In this document: piece after piece, positions 42,338 through 52,173 of the stretch
Numbering within the stretch: the stretch's first letter is position 1
Layout of the letters: each line of letters starts with the position of its first letter
Assembly: GCF_000303155.1 (NCBI RefSeq)
Contig: NC_018719.1
Coordinates: 1,116,001-1,180,000, forward strand
DNA from: Candidatus Nitrososphaera gargensis Ga9.2
Lineage (GTDB): Archaea; Thermoproteota; Nitrososphaeria; Nitrososphaerales; Nitrososphaeraceae
Direction of reading: 5' to 3'
Length of the DNA: 64,000 bases
The notes under the pieces: generated by a model
Seen by the model: only the letters and a program-made list of their open reading frames with translations
Database searches by the model: none
What the model was told of the DNA's origin: nothing
Made by a program: the position numbers and the translations under genes

Positions 42338-42871
42338 ATGAGGGTGGCGGTGGTAGCTCCTTCGCTCTTTGAATTAAAAGCAGCCTGCTCTGTTGCAATA
42401 TCCAAGCTGGCAGCTACCGGTCACGAAGTGCACGCCATCGTTGTGAGCAATACTCCGGTCTCATTTATGTCTGCCAAAAAAGAGGAAGAAGGGCCCAAAG
42501 AGACATTGCTCGATAATGCTGGCATTTCCCAAATCCATTTCGTCGACGGCTTTGACTACTCTGCAATTACCCAAGCAAATGCAGACAAGATCAACGCCCA
42601 CATTAAGGTAATTAGTCCCTCTGCTGTCATAATGCCTCACTGGAAATCCCCCAGCCACAACCACATGATCCTTGCAAGAACCACGCTGATAGCCTGCAGG
42701 GGGGTTGGAAGCATACTGATGTATGAGGTCAACAATAATGCTAATTTTGTGCCTACTATCATGTTCCCGGCCAAAAGAGATTTTGGAATACAGACCGGCG
42801 ATTTGGATGTTGCGGAAGAGAGGTACGAAAGCCACAGGCTGCTGCTTTTAGACGAGGTGGAGATGGTATGA
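42338..42871 (+). CDS. Degenerate PIG-L/LmbE-type deacetylase paralogue
   Basis: About 177 residues from ATG 42338. The fold order matches PIG-L proteins: MRVAVVAPSLFELKAACSVA, then GHEVHAIVVSN, FVDGFDYSAI and MPHWKSPSHNHMILAR. The first zinc motif (A-H-P-D-D) is replaced by A-P-S-L-F, so at least two ligands are lost, while a His pair remains at SHNH. It ends 35 bp before an intact paralogue. It is probably a non-catalytic partner of that enzyme. The longer frame from 42140 overlaps the SqdB gene and is not used. Confidence 0.6.
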   Translation: MRVAVVAPSLFELKAACSVAISKLAATGHEVHAIVVSNTPVSFMSAKKEEEGPKETLLDNAGISQIHFVDGFDYSAITQANADKINAHIKVISPSAVIMPHWKSPSHNHMILARTTLIACRGVGSILMYEVNNNANFVPTIMFPAKRDFGIQTGDLDVAEERYESHRLLLLDEVEMV

Positions 42872-42905
42872 TGAGCTGCATAATGCAGGAGGCAGCAACC
42901 ATCAC

Positions 42906-43619
42906 TTGACAACAGGCCGAAGAATTGTAATGGCTATTGGCGCCCATCCTGACGACGTAGAGCTTGGGATGGCAGGGACGGTGGCCAAGCATGGCGATAG
43001 GGGAGATGAAGTGCATATGGTCATATGCAGTCTTGGAATTGGCGGGCAATCAGGAGATCCAAAAATAAGGGAGATGGAGGCCAAGACCGCTGCAGGAATT
43101 CTAGGAGCAAAACTTCATATTCTGGATTACCCTGTTGTCAAACTGAACAGGCCCTCTGCCGAGTTTGAGCAATTAGTCAGAAAAGCGATAGAGGAGATAG
43201 GCCCGGACAGGCTTTACACTCACAGTCCTTTTGACTATCATCAGGTGCACGAGTCCGTAAGTCATTGCGTAACCCAGGCAGCCCAGGATGTAAGACAGGT
43301 CTTGTTTTACGAAGTAATCCCTTCAACGAATCCATGCTTTATACCCAATGCCTACGTAGACATTACTCGATACATTGATCTAAAGATAAAGAGCGTGGCC
43401 GCCCATAACACGCAGGGCAAAAAGTGGTACATGCAACCTAATGCACTCACGTCACTTGCATATACAAGGTATATGCTTGGCAAGATAGGAGTGAGGCATG
43501 ACGGCATGGCGGAAGCATTTGCGATAAAGAAGTTCATTGTGGAAGACATTGCAGAAGGCGCGCAGAAGACAGCGGCAAGAGGCTTGGCTGGCAAAGTGAC
43601 AACAACGTCGGCTGCGTAG
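42906..43619 (+). CDS. PIG-L/LmbE-family N-acetylglucosamine deacetylase (BshB-like)
   Basis: The 237-residue protein has the first zinc motif IGAHPDDVELGMAGTVAKHG (His14, Asp16, Asp17) and the second in YTHSPFDYHQVHESV. NPCFIPNAYVDITRYIDLKI is typical of the family. Members remove the acetyl group from GlcNAc conjugates: GlcNAc-PI, GlcNAc-inositol (MshB) and GlcNAc-malate (BshB). TTG start. It follows a degenerate paralogue and lies in the same island as a BshC-like gene, which makes a BshB-type role attractive. Confidence 0.88.
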   Translation: MTTGRRIVMAIGAHPDDVELGMAGTVAKHGDRGDEVHMVICSLGIGGQSGDPKIREMEAKTAAGILGAKLHILDYPVVKLNRPSAEFEQLVRKAIEEIGPDRLYTHSPFDYHQVHESVSHCVTQAAQDVRQVLFYEVIPSTNPCFIPNAYVDITRYIDLKIKSVAAHNTQGKKWYMQPNALTSLAYTRYMLGKIGVRHDGMAEAFAIKKFIVEDIAEGAQKTAARGLAGKVTTTSAA

Positions 43620-43638
43620 GTATAGGTGTTATATTATA

Positions 43639-44634
43639 TCACTGGCGTGGCATCAGCTGCTTTCTGCCTTGTACAATTATTTCTTCAAAGTACCTGACTA
43701 CGGTAATCTCCGAGATCTTGGGAATCGCGACCGCTTTTCCTTCTACCATCTTAAGTATCATGTCTGGAAAGTTTGCGCCAGCCAGCGCTGCAAATATGGT
43801 GCCACCTCCCATCCGGGGGTTGATTTCTGTGACCTTCATGGTTCCTTCTGAGGACTCTTTCATCTGGATGCAGCAGGGTCCTCTGATGCCGATGTGCTCT
43901 GCAATGCTCATGCAGGTTTGCTCAATCTCTGGATTGCGCATTACTTGGCCTCTTGTTGAGATGCCTGCAGTTGTCTCCAACCGGATCCGGGGAACTGCAA
44001 TTAACGGGTTCTTCTCTAGGTCACAAAGAACGTCGATTGTATATTCGGTGCCGGGCAGGTATTCTTGAAATATTATGTCTCCCCTTTTGTTCTCGTTCTT
44101 GAATTTGGAAATAAAATAATTGAGGTCATTCTGATCATCAATTCTTGCCGCATAATGCCCGCCTTTTTCCCGCCTTGGTTTTGCAAAAATTGGGAATTCC
44201 TTTATTTCATATGGATCGGTCGTTGTAAGCGGCAATATGCAGCTGAACTTCTCAGAAAGACTTCTAAAGGTCAGTACTCTGTCATAGCATGTTTCGAGGC
44301 TCTCTAAGTCGCTGACGACTGCCTTCGCCCCCATCTCTTCTAACTGTCTCCTGTACTTGCTGTAAGGGTAAATGTCATACCCTGAAGACGGCATGAGAAC
44401 CTCGACTTTATGCTTGCTGACTAGGTCAAAGAGCCTGTTGGCATAATTTTTTTCGTCGTTGACTCTGGGCATTACCTCATAAGAGGTAGCAATGAAAAAG
44501 CCGGCCGCCAGATGGCAAGAATCTGTTGCAAGGATTCTTCCTTTGAATCCTGCCATCCTTAGCGCCTTGATTGTATTTATGCCGGCCGGACTTGCAGCGC
44601 CCGGCACCACCACTGTGCGAATGCTCCTTTCCAA
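43639..44634 (-). CDS. ATP-grasp ligase (carbamoyl-phosphate-synthase-like/PylC-like)
   Basis: The 331-residue protein has a pre-ATP-grasp domain (TVVVPGAASPAGINTIKALR, VEVLMPSSGYDIYPYSK) and an ATP-grasp core with FPIFAKPRREKGGHYAAR, IIFQEYLPGTEYTIDVLC and the metal-binding MKVTEINPRMGGGTIFAAL. It would form an amide or peptide-like bond using ATP. Substrates are unknown. A second, different ATP-grasp gene lies at 49093. Its location points to amino-acid attachment to a sugar or lipid intermediate. Confidence 0.85.
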   Translation of the reverse strand: MERSIRTVVVPGAASPAGINTIKALRMAGFKGRILATDSCHLAAGFFIATSYEVMPRVNDEKNYANRLFDLVSKHKVEVLMPSSGYDIYPYSKYRRQLEEMGAKAVVSDLESLETCYDRVLTFRSLSEKFSCILPLTTTDPYEIKEFPIFAKPRREKGGHYAARIDDQNDLNYFISKFKNENKRGDIIFQEYLPGTEYTIDVLCDLEKNPLIAVPRIRLETTAGISTRGQVMRNPEIEQTCMSIAEHIGIRGPCCIQMKESSEGTMKVTEINPRMGGGTIFAALAGANFPDMILKMVEGKAVAIPKISEITVVRYFEEIIVQGRKQLMPRQ

Positions 44635-44767
44635 GTCATGTATGAATGACTTTGAATCTATTTGTCAGATATCAGAGATCAGCACAGTATTTTTCTACTG
44701 TAATTTCTTTGCTAACTATCTCTAGTGTCAAGGAGCAGGTTGCCATAATAATAGTATCATAGCAGAT

Positions 44768-45424
44768 TTGAATACGAAGCACACTTCTATGCTCAACATC
44801 AAAGAGGATTACCATGTCCATTGTAACTACAACGATCACTCGTCAGCTGATCTTACAGTCCAGAATGCTCTAAAGCAGGCAGAAAAAATGGGCTTGAAGG
44901 CAATTGCGTTCACAGAGCATGTTAGAAGATCATCAGAATGGATACCGCGCTATCTGGCGGAAGTGGAATCTGCAATCAATAGTGCAGACGACAACAAGAA
45001 TGCCATAAAGATAATTCCGGGATTTGAGGCCAAGATCTTGGCCGATGGTTCTATCGATTGCCCCGAATACTGCGCTCAAAAGTACTTCTTGGTAGCAAGC
45101 TTCCACACGCGCTACACGGACAAAAAGATCTGGTTAAACGCGTTGGAAAAAGCCATTGAAAACAAAAACGTCGACGTCATCGGCCATCTCTTCCCTGAAA
45201 ATTCCTTTGCACTTGAAGAAGATGAGGTAGGGCGCCTTGCGCGGCTGATGGCGGCAAATAACAAAATAGTTGAAATTAATGCCAAGTACCATGCACCACC
45301 AAACGATTGGCTGAAGGTTTTCAAGAGGAATGGCGTCCGCTTCCATCTGGGAAGCGACGCACATAGCCTTGAAGCCATAGGTCGCTTTGAAAGGGTGTGG
45401 GATCTGATTGCCATAGTATCATAA
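44768..45424 (+). CDS. PHP-domain metal-dependent phosphoesterase
   Basis: About 218 residues (211 from ATG 44789). PHP ligand motifs: EDYHVHCNYNDHSSADL, AFTEHVRRSS, FLVASFHTRY, VIGHLFPEN and FHLGSDAHSLEAIGRF. The order is that of histidinol-phosphatase-like PHP proteins. It probably removes phosphate from a sugar or small metabolite. It stands between the ATP-grasp gene and the exported glycosidase-like gene. Confidence 0.87.
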   Translation: MNTKHTSMLNIKEDYHVHCNYNDHSSADLTVQNALKQAEKMGLKAIAFTEHVRRSSEWIPRYLAEVESAINSADDNKNAIKIIPGFEAKILADGSIDCPEYCAQKYFLVASFHTRYTDKKIWLNALEKAIENKNVDVIGHLFPENSFALEEDEVGRLARLMAANNKIVEINAKYHAPPNDWLKVFKRNGVRFHLGSDAHSLEAIGRFERVWDLIAIVS

Positions 45425-45569
45425 CATGGCCTGCTCGCTAGAGCTCACATTCCTTCCTGTAATTGTGAAGACCGTCACGGATAATTAGTTCTAGAAAGTG
45501 TAGGCTCTTTTCATATTTTACTTACACTGGATTATTAAGTAATAAGTTTACCGAAATTTCGATAAGAAG

Positions 45570-47495
45570 ATGCGAATTAGGAAGGGCAAATCCACAACCG
45601 CTGTTTTGTCGATAGCATTACTTCTTTCGCTGGCAACAGCAGCGACCATTGTGGGAACAAGAACGACAACAATGAATAATACTGCAGGAACAGAATCGGC
45701 CGGACTTTTTGCCGGCGCGTACGCCGCTACGCAGCAATGCGAGGATACGCAGATAGGCAAAATTACTGCAAGTGCCAGTACCCGAAGTCCTACAAATGCA
45801 ATAGACGACAATCTCGATACAAGGTGGACAGCTCAAGGCAAAGGATCTTGGATAAAAGCTGACCTAGGGGAGCACAAGGTAGTTTGCTACATCGATATAA
45901 TGTGGTACAAAGGCGATTCACGCATATACAGCTTCACCATATACACATCCGAGAACGGCAGTGAATGGGACACGGTATACCACGGAAAGAGCAGCGGCAG
46001 GACTTTGGACACTGAAAGATACGATTTCGCAGACACTACTGCAAGATGGGTAAAGGTCAGACTTGACGGCAACCAATGGAACTATTGGCATGACATAACC
46101 GAAATAGATGTTTATACCGCCGCTGCTTCTGCTGCTGATACAAAGGCGCCGGACGTGGAGATAACAAGCCATGCGAACGACTCGACCATTATAAGTTCAA
46201 GCAGCCAAATCACAGTGCAAGGCACAGCTTCTGACGACATGTCCGGAGTCAAGATAGTAGAAGTAAGCGTGGATGGCCGTGCTTATGTGGGCGCGACGCC
46301 AAAAGCATCTGGAGACTGGTCTTCTTGGTCGGTATCTGTTGATCTGGGAACACCTGGTACGCACGAAATAGTTCCAAGGGCTACAGATAATGCGGGCAAC
46401 CAGGCATTGAACCCAATACGTGTGACATTCCAGAAAGATACTACTCCTACCCAAGATACAACCAACCCGACGGTAGCAATAACAAGCCCTGCTGACGGCT
46501 CGACAGTAAGCGCCAACGAAGGCAAGATTACAATACAAGGGACCGCGTCTGATTCTGGCAGCGGAGTCAAGATGGTTGAAGTCAAGGTAAATAACGGGGC
46601 CTATGTTGAGGCAGTGCCAAGAGCTACAGGAGACTGGTCTTCTTGGACAGCTACAGTGCCGGTCTCTTCTGGCAGCGCCAGCATAACTTCAAGAGCCACA
46701 GATAACGCCGGCAATCAAGGAACAAGTTCGATCAGCGTAACTGTTGCAGCAGACAACAACAATCCACCGCCACCTGCTGCTACTGCCGACAAGTACTTCA
46801 TGGCTACCATGCTGCAGTACGTGGACACCGACAAGCAGGTGAACATCTACAAGCCAAACATGATATCTTCTGACAAAGCAAGAATACATGTAGGCTTGAA
46901 CAAGCAGGTGACAAACGCTCAGCTCAATGGTCTGCTGTCTCTTCCGGGAAGCCACGGCATGGAATTCTTCTCTCTTAAAGAGATCAAAGCAAATGCTCCT
47001 CATCTCAAGGCAAAGGGAATAGAGTTCATCGACTACGACCTTGAGCCGGGCTCCGGTCATAGCCCCAGCTCCGACTTGTCGGACCCCGTTGCTTCAATAA
47101 GGGCAGCATCAAAGGCGGCTCATGACAACGGATTGCTGTTCCAGTGCTCACCTAGCAAGAAAATAACAACCAACTATGGCGCGCAACTTGCACCGTACTG
47201 TGACCAATACCACATTCAGGCACAATCGCTGCAGGGAAGTCCTGCTCAGTACGAGTCATTCGTCAAGTCAACAGTAACAAAACTTAGGCAGAACAACCCA
47301 GATATCGTGATATCAGTCCAGCTATCTACGCAGCGAGAATCGGCAAATGGAATGAGTTTGCTTGAAACTTTCAAGCATGACTTTGCTCGTGTAGCGGATG
47401 ACGTAGACGGAGTATCATTGTGGTTCTCTAACAACGACAGCTCGCTAAACGTAGTAGAGTCATTTGCTAAGTGGTTTGATGCAAACTACCATTAA
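45570..47495 (+). CDS. Exported multidomain protein: F5/8C, two Ig-like and a glycosidase-like domain
   Basis: The 641-residue protein has a signal peptide (STTAVLSIALLLSLATAATI), then an F5/8-type C/CBM32 sugar-binding domain (about 60-185, NAIDDNLDTRWTAQGKGSW, YFADTTARWVKVRLDG-type end). Two immunoglobulin-like repeats (about 197-290 and 305-395, each with TVQGTASD and RATDNAGNQ) follow. The C-terminal 230 residues form an alpha/beta-barrel-like domain with EFIDYDLEPGSGHS, a candidate active-site loop. A membrane-anchored protein at 54344 shares this last domain. The build is that of a surface protein that binds and perhaps cleaves the cell's own or other polysaccharides. Confidence 0.8.
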   Translation: MRIRKGKSTTAVLSIALLLSLATAATIVGTRTTTMNNTAGTESAGLFAGAYAATQQCEDTQIGKITASASTRSPTNAIDDNLDTRWTAQGKGSWIKADLGEHKVVCYIDIMWYKGDSRIYSFTIYTSENGSEWDTVYHGKSSGRTLDTERYDFADTTARWVKVRLDGNQWNYWHDITEIDVYTAAASAADTKAPDVEITSHANDSTIISSSSQITVQGTASDDMSGVKIVEVSVDGRAYVGATPKASGDWSSWSVSVDLGTPGTHEIVPRATDNAGNQALNPIRVTFQKDTTPTQDTTNPTVAITSPADGSTVSANEGKITIQGTASDSGSGVKMVEVKVNNGAYVEAVPRATGDWSSWTATVPVSSGSASITSRATDNAGNQGTSSISVTVAADNNNPPPPAATADKYFMATMLQYVDTDKQVNIYKPNMISSDKARIHVGLNKQVTNAQLNGLLSLPGSHGMEFFSLKEIKANAPHLKAKGIEFIDYDLEPGSGHSPSSDLSDPVASIRAASKAAHDNGLLFQCSPSKKITTNYGAQLAPYCDQYHIQAQSLQGSPAQYESFVKSTVTKLRQNNPDIVISVQLSTQRESANGMSLLETFKHDFARVADDVDGVSLWFSNNDSSLNVVESFAKWFDANYH

Positions 47496-47588
47496 TAACA
47501 GCCAGAGAGCCATGACGGCACAGGGCAATTTTTATGCCCTATTCCTGCCATTTTTTATTTATTCAACTGTAGATGGTCATATCCAAGG

Positions 47589-48964
47589 CTACGGGGCTCC
47601 TTTTGGAACAACTCGATAAATCGACGCGTCATGTCTGTAATATGTAGTGAAATACAGATACCCGTCGGACGCTATGTCCATATCGATGATGCTAGAGTTG
47701 AACCCTTGGACAAATACTAGGGGCTTAAGCTCTTCTGGCGAATCTACTATCCTGTCTGAAAGCGTGCCATTTAGTGAAAGGCCGTCCCTGTTCTCATTTA
47801 GCTCAAAATGGTAAATGTTTCCTTGCATGTCAGCCGCAAAAATGTCATTTTCATATTGAGGCCCAAGTTTGTCAGAAGTCAGAAACTTGATGGCAGTAGG
47901 CGCTGTAGAGGTGGCCCAAGTAAATTCAGACTCGCTATACTTTCCATCCTGAACTCCAAAAAGAACTGGTTGAACATCTATCTATCATGCCTGTGGAAGG
48001 GCGACAGTACAAACAACTAACAAGGTCATTCTCAACATCAAATTGGCTTGTGCTATTATTATTGACTGTCGATATTCCAACTACATCTGCCCACCCACTA
48101 TTAAATCCGGGTTCAACTAGATTAATTTCGTCTCCGTACGAGGGACCGTTTTCTATATCCTACAGTTTATTCGTTACCGGATCAAAATCCATGCCAAAAC
48201 TGTTGCGGATTCTATAGGCGTAGAATTTGCTGATGGGCTCGTCTCTTCCAAGTATTCCTTCAGCAGGTTTGCCATCCTGTGTAAGGCGAAATACTGCGCT
48301 TGTTTCGCTGAGGGTTGAACTTTTTTTCATAATTTTGCAAGCGGGTCCGATGAGCAAGGTCTCCGACTACAAGGTACACATTACTGTCGGGCCCGATCAA
48401 TATCTTCCCGCCATTGTGCAGTGCACTGCGTTCCGCCGGAATATCAAGCAACAATTTACCATTCTTTAAGTTGCCGTCCATAAGCTCGTATCGATACAAT
48501 CTATTTCCAAGCGGAGGATCGCCGTTTTTTGCGTCGCTGCCGTCCTGCTTGGCCTCTATATAGTAAAGGAAAACAAAAGTTTTTGTTGTTTTCTGATTTG
48601 TCGCATTATTCTGCTTTGCAATTGCAATTCCTAGCATTCCTCTTTCGCGGAGATTTGCTACCTCTACATCCAAAACTGGCTCTTTGAGCAGGGTTCTATT
48701 TACAATCCTTCTCACCATGCCATCCTTTTTTCCAGTACGAGAATGTCACCAGCCCCTGAAAATTCTAAAGCCGTGGGATACTTTAAAGACTAGCTGGAGC
48801 TCCAAGTTGGGATCCTTGAGGCTTGCAGATGAAGGGATTATTGCTGCTGGTCGAGACTCCACTGTCACGTTTGTATTTGCCCGTGGCAGACCGATTATTG
48901 CTGTAACGACAAGGAGCAGGACACAGATGGCAATCGATAGAATCTTGGGAAACTCACCGTACAT
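47589..48964 (-). pseudogene. Broken PQQ-type sugar dehydrogenase-like gene
   Basis: Four fragments of one exported beta-propeller lie in different frames. The first is a signal anchor plus ELQLVFKVSHGFRIFRGW (48964-48746). The next is LERGMLGIAIA-type blade text with NRLYRYELMDGNL and NGGKILIGPDSNVYLVVGDL (48718-48260), followed by AYRIRNSFGMDFDPVTNKL (near 48160). The last is FNSSIIDMDIASDGYLYFTT (to 47589). The patterns GD-x-x-R, YRIRNSFGMDFDP and SDG-x-LYFT are typical of glucose/sorbosone dehydrogenase propellers. Multiple frameshifts leave no product. It sits inside the glycan island, but as a dead gene. Confidence 0.8.
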
Positions 48965-49092
48965 GTGTCTTGCATCAGAGAGAGTAACGTCATAATTTGC
49001 TTTTCACAGTTTCATCCAGGATAAATTGCTAGAAGATTTTTGTTTATTTGGCGTTGGGTCGCTTTGGCTCTTGCAACATTGCCGGAAACCAT

Positions 49093-50193
49093 CTAAAAGT
49101 AATCAGGTATGAACGAGCCTCTCTCGCTATTTGATATCTCCTTATCCACTAGCACACGCGAATAAACGGAAAAGGGGACATAAACTTCATTCAGATACCT
49201 CAGGCAGACAAGCTTCTGGTAGCTATCAACCTTTATCTCTTCATCGCGCAGAAAGTTTCGGTAAATGATGTCCGGCTCATTTACCCCAGCAAAGGCACGC
49301 ATGGCACATGTTGCAGACAAGCGCGGGTTTATTTCAAATACTACTGGCGTATCTCCTTCAAGCTTTGCCTGCACATTTATCGGGCCGGCGGCATTCAACT
49401 TCAAAGCAACCGCTTCTGCAGGTTTGCGTATGCCCGGGAAATCGTCAATAAGTGCCTTGTGCGTCTGCCCAGCTTTTAGTATCTTTTTTATGGATATGGA
49501 AGACATTACTCTTTTCCCAGTTTTGTCCACTGTGATGCCAGTTGTAAATTCATTGGCACCATCTATTCCGTCAAGATTATGTTTGATATCATGTCCCAAG
49601 TATCTCTGAATTATGGGGCGCCAGCCTGCAGCTTCGATCTCTGAGATGACCTGCTCCATCTGCATTCTATTGTGCACTATATTAAAGTGGACAGAGCCGT
49701 ATCCTTCCCTTGGCTTTACGACAACAGGAAAACCAAATTCCCTTACGAATTGCTCGCTATCTGGGGGCAGAGCCGAGTCTGCAAAAGGGATGTTGTTTGC
49801 CTTGCAAAATTCGTATGTTTTCCATTTATCACGTGCAATAGATAGAATGTCACTTGGGCCTGACAGTACCTTAGCGCCTGATTCTCTTTCTATCTTTTCC
49901 CTTGCAGCTGCAAGCGTCAAAAGTTCGCCGTCGGATCCGACAAATATGGCAGAAATATTGTTATTCTTGCAAACGCCAATAATAAAGTCAATGTAATCCG
50001 GGGAGGTGGCAGGAGGAACCAACATGCCGGTATTGCAACGGTACAGTCCTGTAGCCAATGGATTCATGTCCGTGCCGAAAATATTGTATGTTACAGGACT
50101 GGTGGCAGCAGATTTATTTGATAACTTTAAAGCTTTGATTATGCCCTGACCTACGATGCCTCCTGCTGAAGTAACCAGCACATTGGCGATCAT
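49093..50193 (-). CDS. ATP-grasp ligase, second type
   Basis: About 366 residues from ATG 50193 (MIANVLVTSAGGIVGQGIIK). A CPSase-like pre-ATP-grasp domain (IFVGSDGELLTLAAA) leads to ATP-grasp motifs FPVVVKPREGYGSVHFNIVH, PIIQRYLGHD, ANEFTTGITVD and VVFEINPRLSATCAMRAFAG. The C-terminal domain has RYLNEVYVPFSVYSRVLVD. It is distinct from the ATP-grasp protein at 43639 but of the same broad group. It is divergent from the BshC-like gene, sharing a 165-bp promoter region. An amino-acid-sugar or peptide-type ligation is likely. Confidence 0.85.
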   Translation of the reverse strand: MIANVLVTSAGGIVGQGIIKALKLSNKSAATSPVTYNIFGTDMNPLATGLYRCNTGMLVPPATSPDYIDFIIGVCKNNNISAIFVGSDGELLTLAAAREKIERESGAKVLSGPSDILSIARDKWKTYEFCKANNIPFADSALPPDSEQFVREFGFPVVVKPREGYGSVHFNIVHNRMQMEQVISEIEAAGWRPIIQRYLGHDIKHNLDGIDGANEFTTGITVDKTGKRVMSSISIKKILKAGQTHKALIDDFPGIRKPAEAVALKLNAAGPINVQAKLEGDTPVVFEINPRLSATCAMRAFAGVNEPDIIYRNFLRDEEIKVDSYQKLVCLRYLNEVYVPFSVYSRVLVDKEISNSERGSFIPDYF

Positions 50194-50357
50194 GGTCTGC
50201 GAAGGTATGCGCTCATTTTGCTTATTACAGTATCCCAATTTCAGCTGTCTTATGCAAGACTCTTATGTAGGAAGCTCCTGCAACAAGACTTGTTCAATTT
50301 CTATAGAGCGCGACAGTATCATCCTTATGAGTTATGTTTGTGCCCATATTCTACTAA

Positions 50358-52076
50358 TTGAACGATCCTGAAGTTGAGTCGCAGCCCATTGCAAGTACTA
50401 ACGAAGAATCACCGATGACTCGGCTGGCAAAATTTTATACCGTTTCCGATCCATTGATTTCTGGCTTTATTTCCTCGATACCGCTTAACTTTTCAGACAT
50501 CATCAGGCTCTTAAAGCCATTTACAAATGTTGCAGCAGATCCATTTGTATTGGGCAATAGGATCAAGCTCAAGTCGTCCATTCGCAGATTCCATTCCGAA
50601 GCAGACACTCTTTCTTCGGTTGTAAGCAAGCACATTGATTTGCTGGGCGACCCCTTCACCCAGATTCTCGTTTCAATGCATCAGCCAAATCTTTTCCCGT
50701 ATGGCGGCATCTATAAGAAGATTGTACTGCTTGAAACTCTAAAAAAGAAACTAGAGGAAGCTGATCCAAATGGCAAGATTATCAACCTCTTTATTGTCAT
50801 AGATCACGAGTTTGTAGATGACAGGTGGATTTGCCACGCGCAGCTGCCTGATGTTCATCATCCATCCGGGATAATGCAGCTTACTTATCCCATCGTGAAG
50901 TCTCAAAAGCGCTGGCTTGTAAAAAACGTGGACAAACCATCATTGATGATGCTGGATCGCTGGAGGAAGCAAATAAGGTCATGGATACGAGAAACGCTGC
51001 TTGTACCAAAATCATCCCAAACGGGCACAACGTTACTGAATTTCAACAAGTCAAAGGTTCTCGATAACTTCGACCACTTTTGGGCCAAGGTCGAATCTGT
51101 GCGCCATAGAGCAAAATCATTGGCCGACTTCAACGCGTTTCTTTTGTCAGAAATGATCAACAAAGTATTCGGATATAGCACGCTGTTCGTAAGGGCGTCT
51201 GAGATATCTCCTGCCGTTGAAGACGGAATCAAGTATCTGGTTTCAAACTTTCATACTTATTCTGAGGTGTTGCAAGAGACTGAGAAGACATTGATCAACC
51301 ACGGAATCAACACCCGGGTGAGCACCAATGTCTACAAAAGTGCCCCTGTTTGGCTTCACTGCAAATGCGGCAGCAAAGCTTCTGTACGCTTGACCAAAAG
51401 CGGCAGGCAGACTCTTTTGACTGGGATCTGCCTTGGTTGCAGGCAAGTTTTGAGACAAGATCTGGGCAATTCAGACGCGATTGATATTTCTGGAAGCGTC
51501 CAGAATCTCTCCCTGCGGGCAGTGCCCACTCCAATATTGCTTGCAAGAGATCTAGGGGTTGCATGTTTGGTCTCTGGAACAGGTGGCATGGGGTATGTAA
51601 CAGACGCAGCAGTGATTAGCAAAATGCTTTCGGTTAGATTTCCTCTGATCGCCCTTTGGACCAGTGTAGATATTTACAATGGCATTGGGCAAAGCACTGC
51701 CTTAAGATATCTAGGCACGCAAGAACGCATTGATGTTCAGCCATTACTTGGTAAACTTGAACATGACAATGAGGTCTATGCAAGCAGGATCAAGGCATTG
51801 ACCATTGAAAAAAGCCGCATGGTAAGAAATAACATACCCATCGACCAAATTCTCCAAGAAATATTTGCATTAAAGCAGGAGCAGCGAAAGCTGCGAAAGA
51901 GAATCGAATTGGTGCAGAGGACTAGCAACATCATGAATCTGTCTTCTTGCTTCATAGACTATGCAGTAAACTTTGGAATGGATAACATAGAGTCAGAATG
52001 GCGGAGCCATTTGCTGGAGAACGGCAATTTGGCGGCGCCGATCTACATGAACAATTCTGCTGATGTTACTTTGTGA
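50358..52076 (+). CDS. BshC-like protein with inserted zinc ribbon
   Basis: The 572-residue protein follows BshC (bacillithiol cysteine-adding enzyme) in order. VSMHQPNLFPYGGIYKKIVL (residue 106 on) matches the nucleotide-site GQQ-x-G-L-x-x-GP-L-x-x-x-x-K segment, and FIVIDHEFVDD (145) corresponds to GEDHDLDE. The helical NAFLLSEMINKVFGYSTLFV (259) follows. ARDLGVACLVSGTGGMGYVT (396) matches LIPTLAFIAGPGEINYW, with RFPLIALWTSVDI after it, and a C-terminal coiled coil (480-530) ends the protein. A zinc-ribbon insert (Cys335, Cys337, Cys358, Cys361) is absent from Bacillus BshC. BshC joins cysteine to glucosaminyl-malate. The actual substrate here is unknown. TTG 50358, or ATG 50415. Confidence 0.6.
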   Translation: MNDPEVESQPIASTNEESPMTRLAKFYTVSDPLISGFISSIPLNFSDIIRLLKPFTNVAADPFVLGNRIKLKSSIRRFHSEADTLSSVVSKHIDLLGDPFTQILVSMHQPNLFPYGGIYKKIVLLETLKKKLEEADPNGKIINLFIVIDHEFVDDRWICHAQLPDVHHPSGIMQLTYPIVKSQKRWLVKNVDKPSLMMLDRWRKQIRSWIRETLLVPKSSQTGTTLLNFNKSKVLDNFDHFWAKVESVRHRAKSLADFNAFLLSEMINKVFGYSTLFVRASEISPAVEDGIKYLVSNFHTYSEVLQETEKTLINHGINTRVSTNVYKSAPVWLHCKCGSKASVRLTKSGRQTLLTGICLGCRQVLRQDLGNSDAIDISGSVQNLSLRAVPTPILLARDLGVACLVSGTGGMGYVTDAAVISKMLSVRFPLIALWTSVDIYNGIGQSTALRYLGTQERIDVQPLLGKLEHDNEVYASRIKALTIEKSRMVRNNIPIDQILQEIFALKQEQRKLRKRIELVQRTSNIMNLSSCFIDYAVNFGMDNIESEWRSHLLENGNLAAPIYMNNSADVTL

Positions 52077-52173
52077 CAAGAGTCCCATAGAGCTGACAAA
52101 TGTATGTACTGGTCATCTAGAATGATCTACGGCACTATTAAAATCCGTAGCGCTGCCTTTTAGATAGAAGCAG

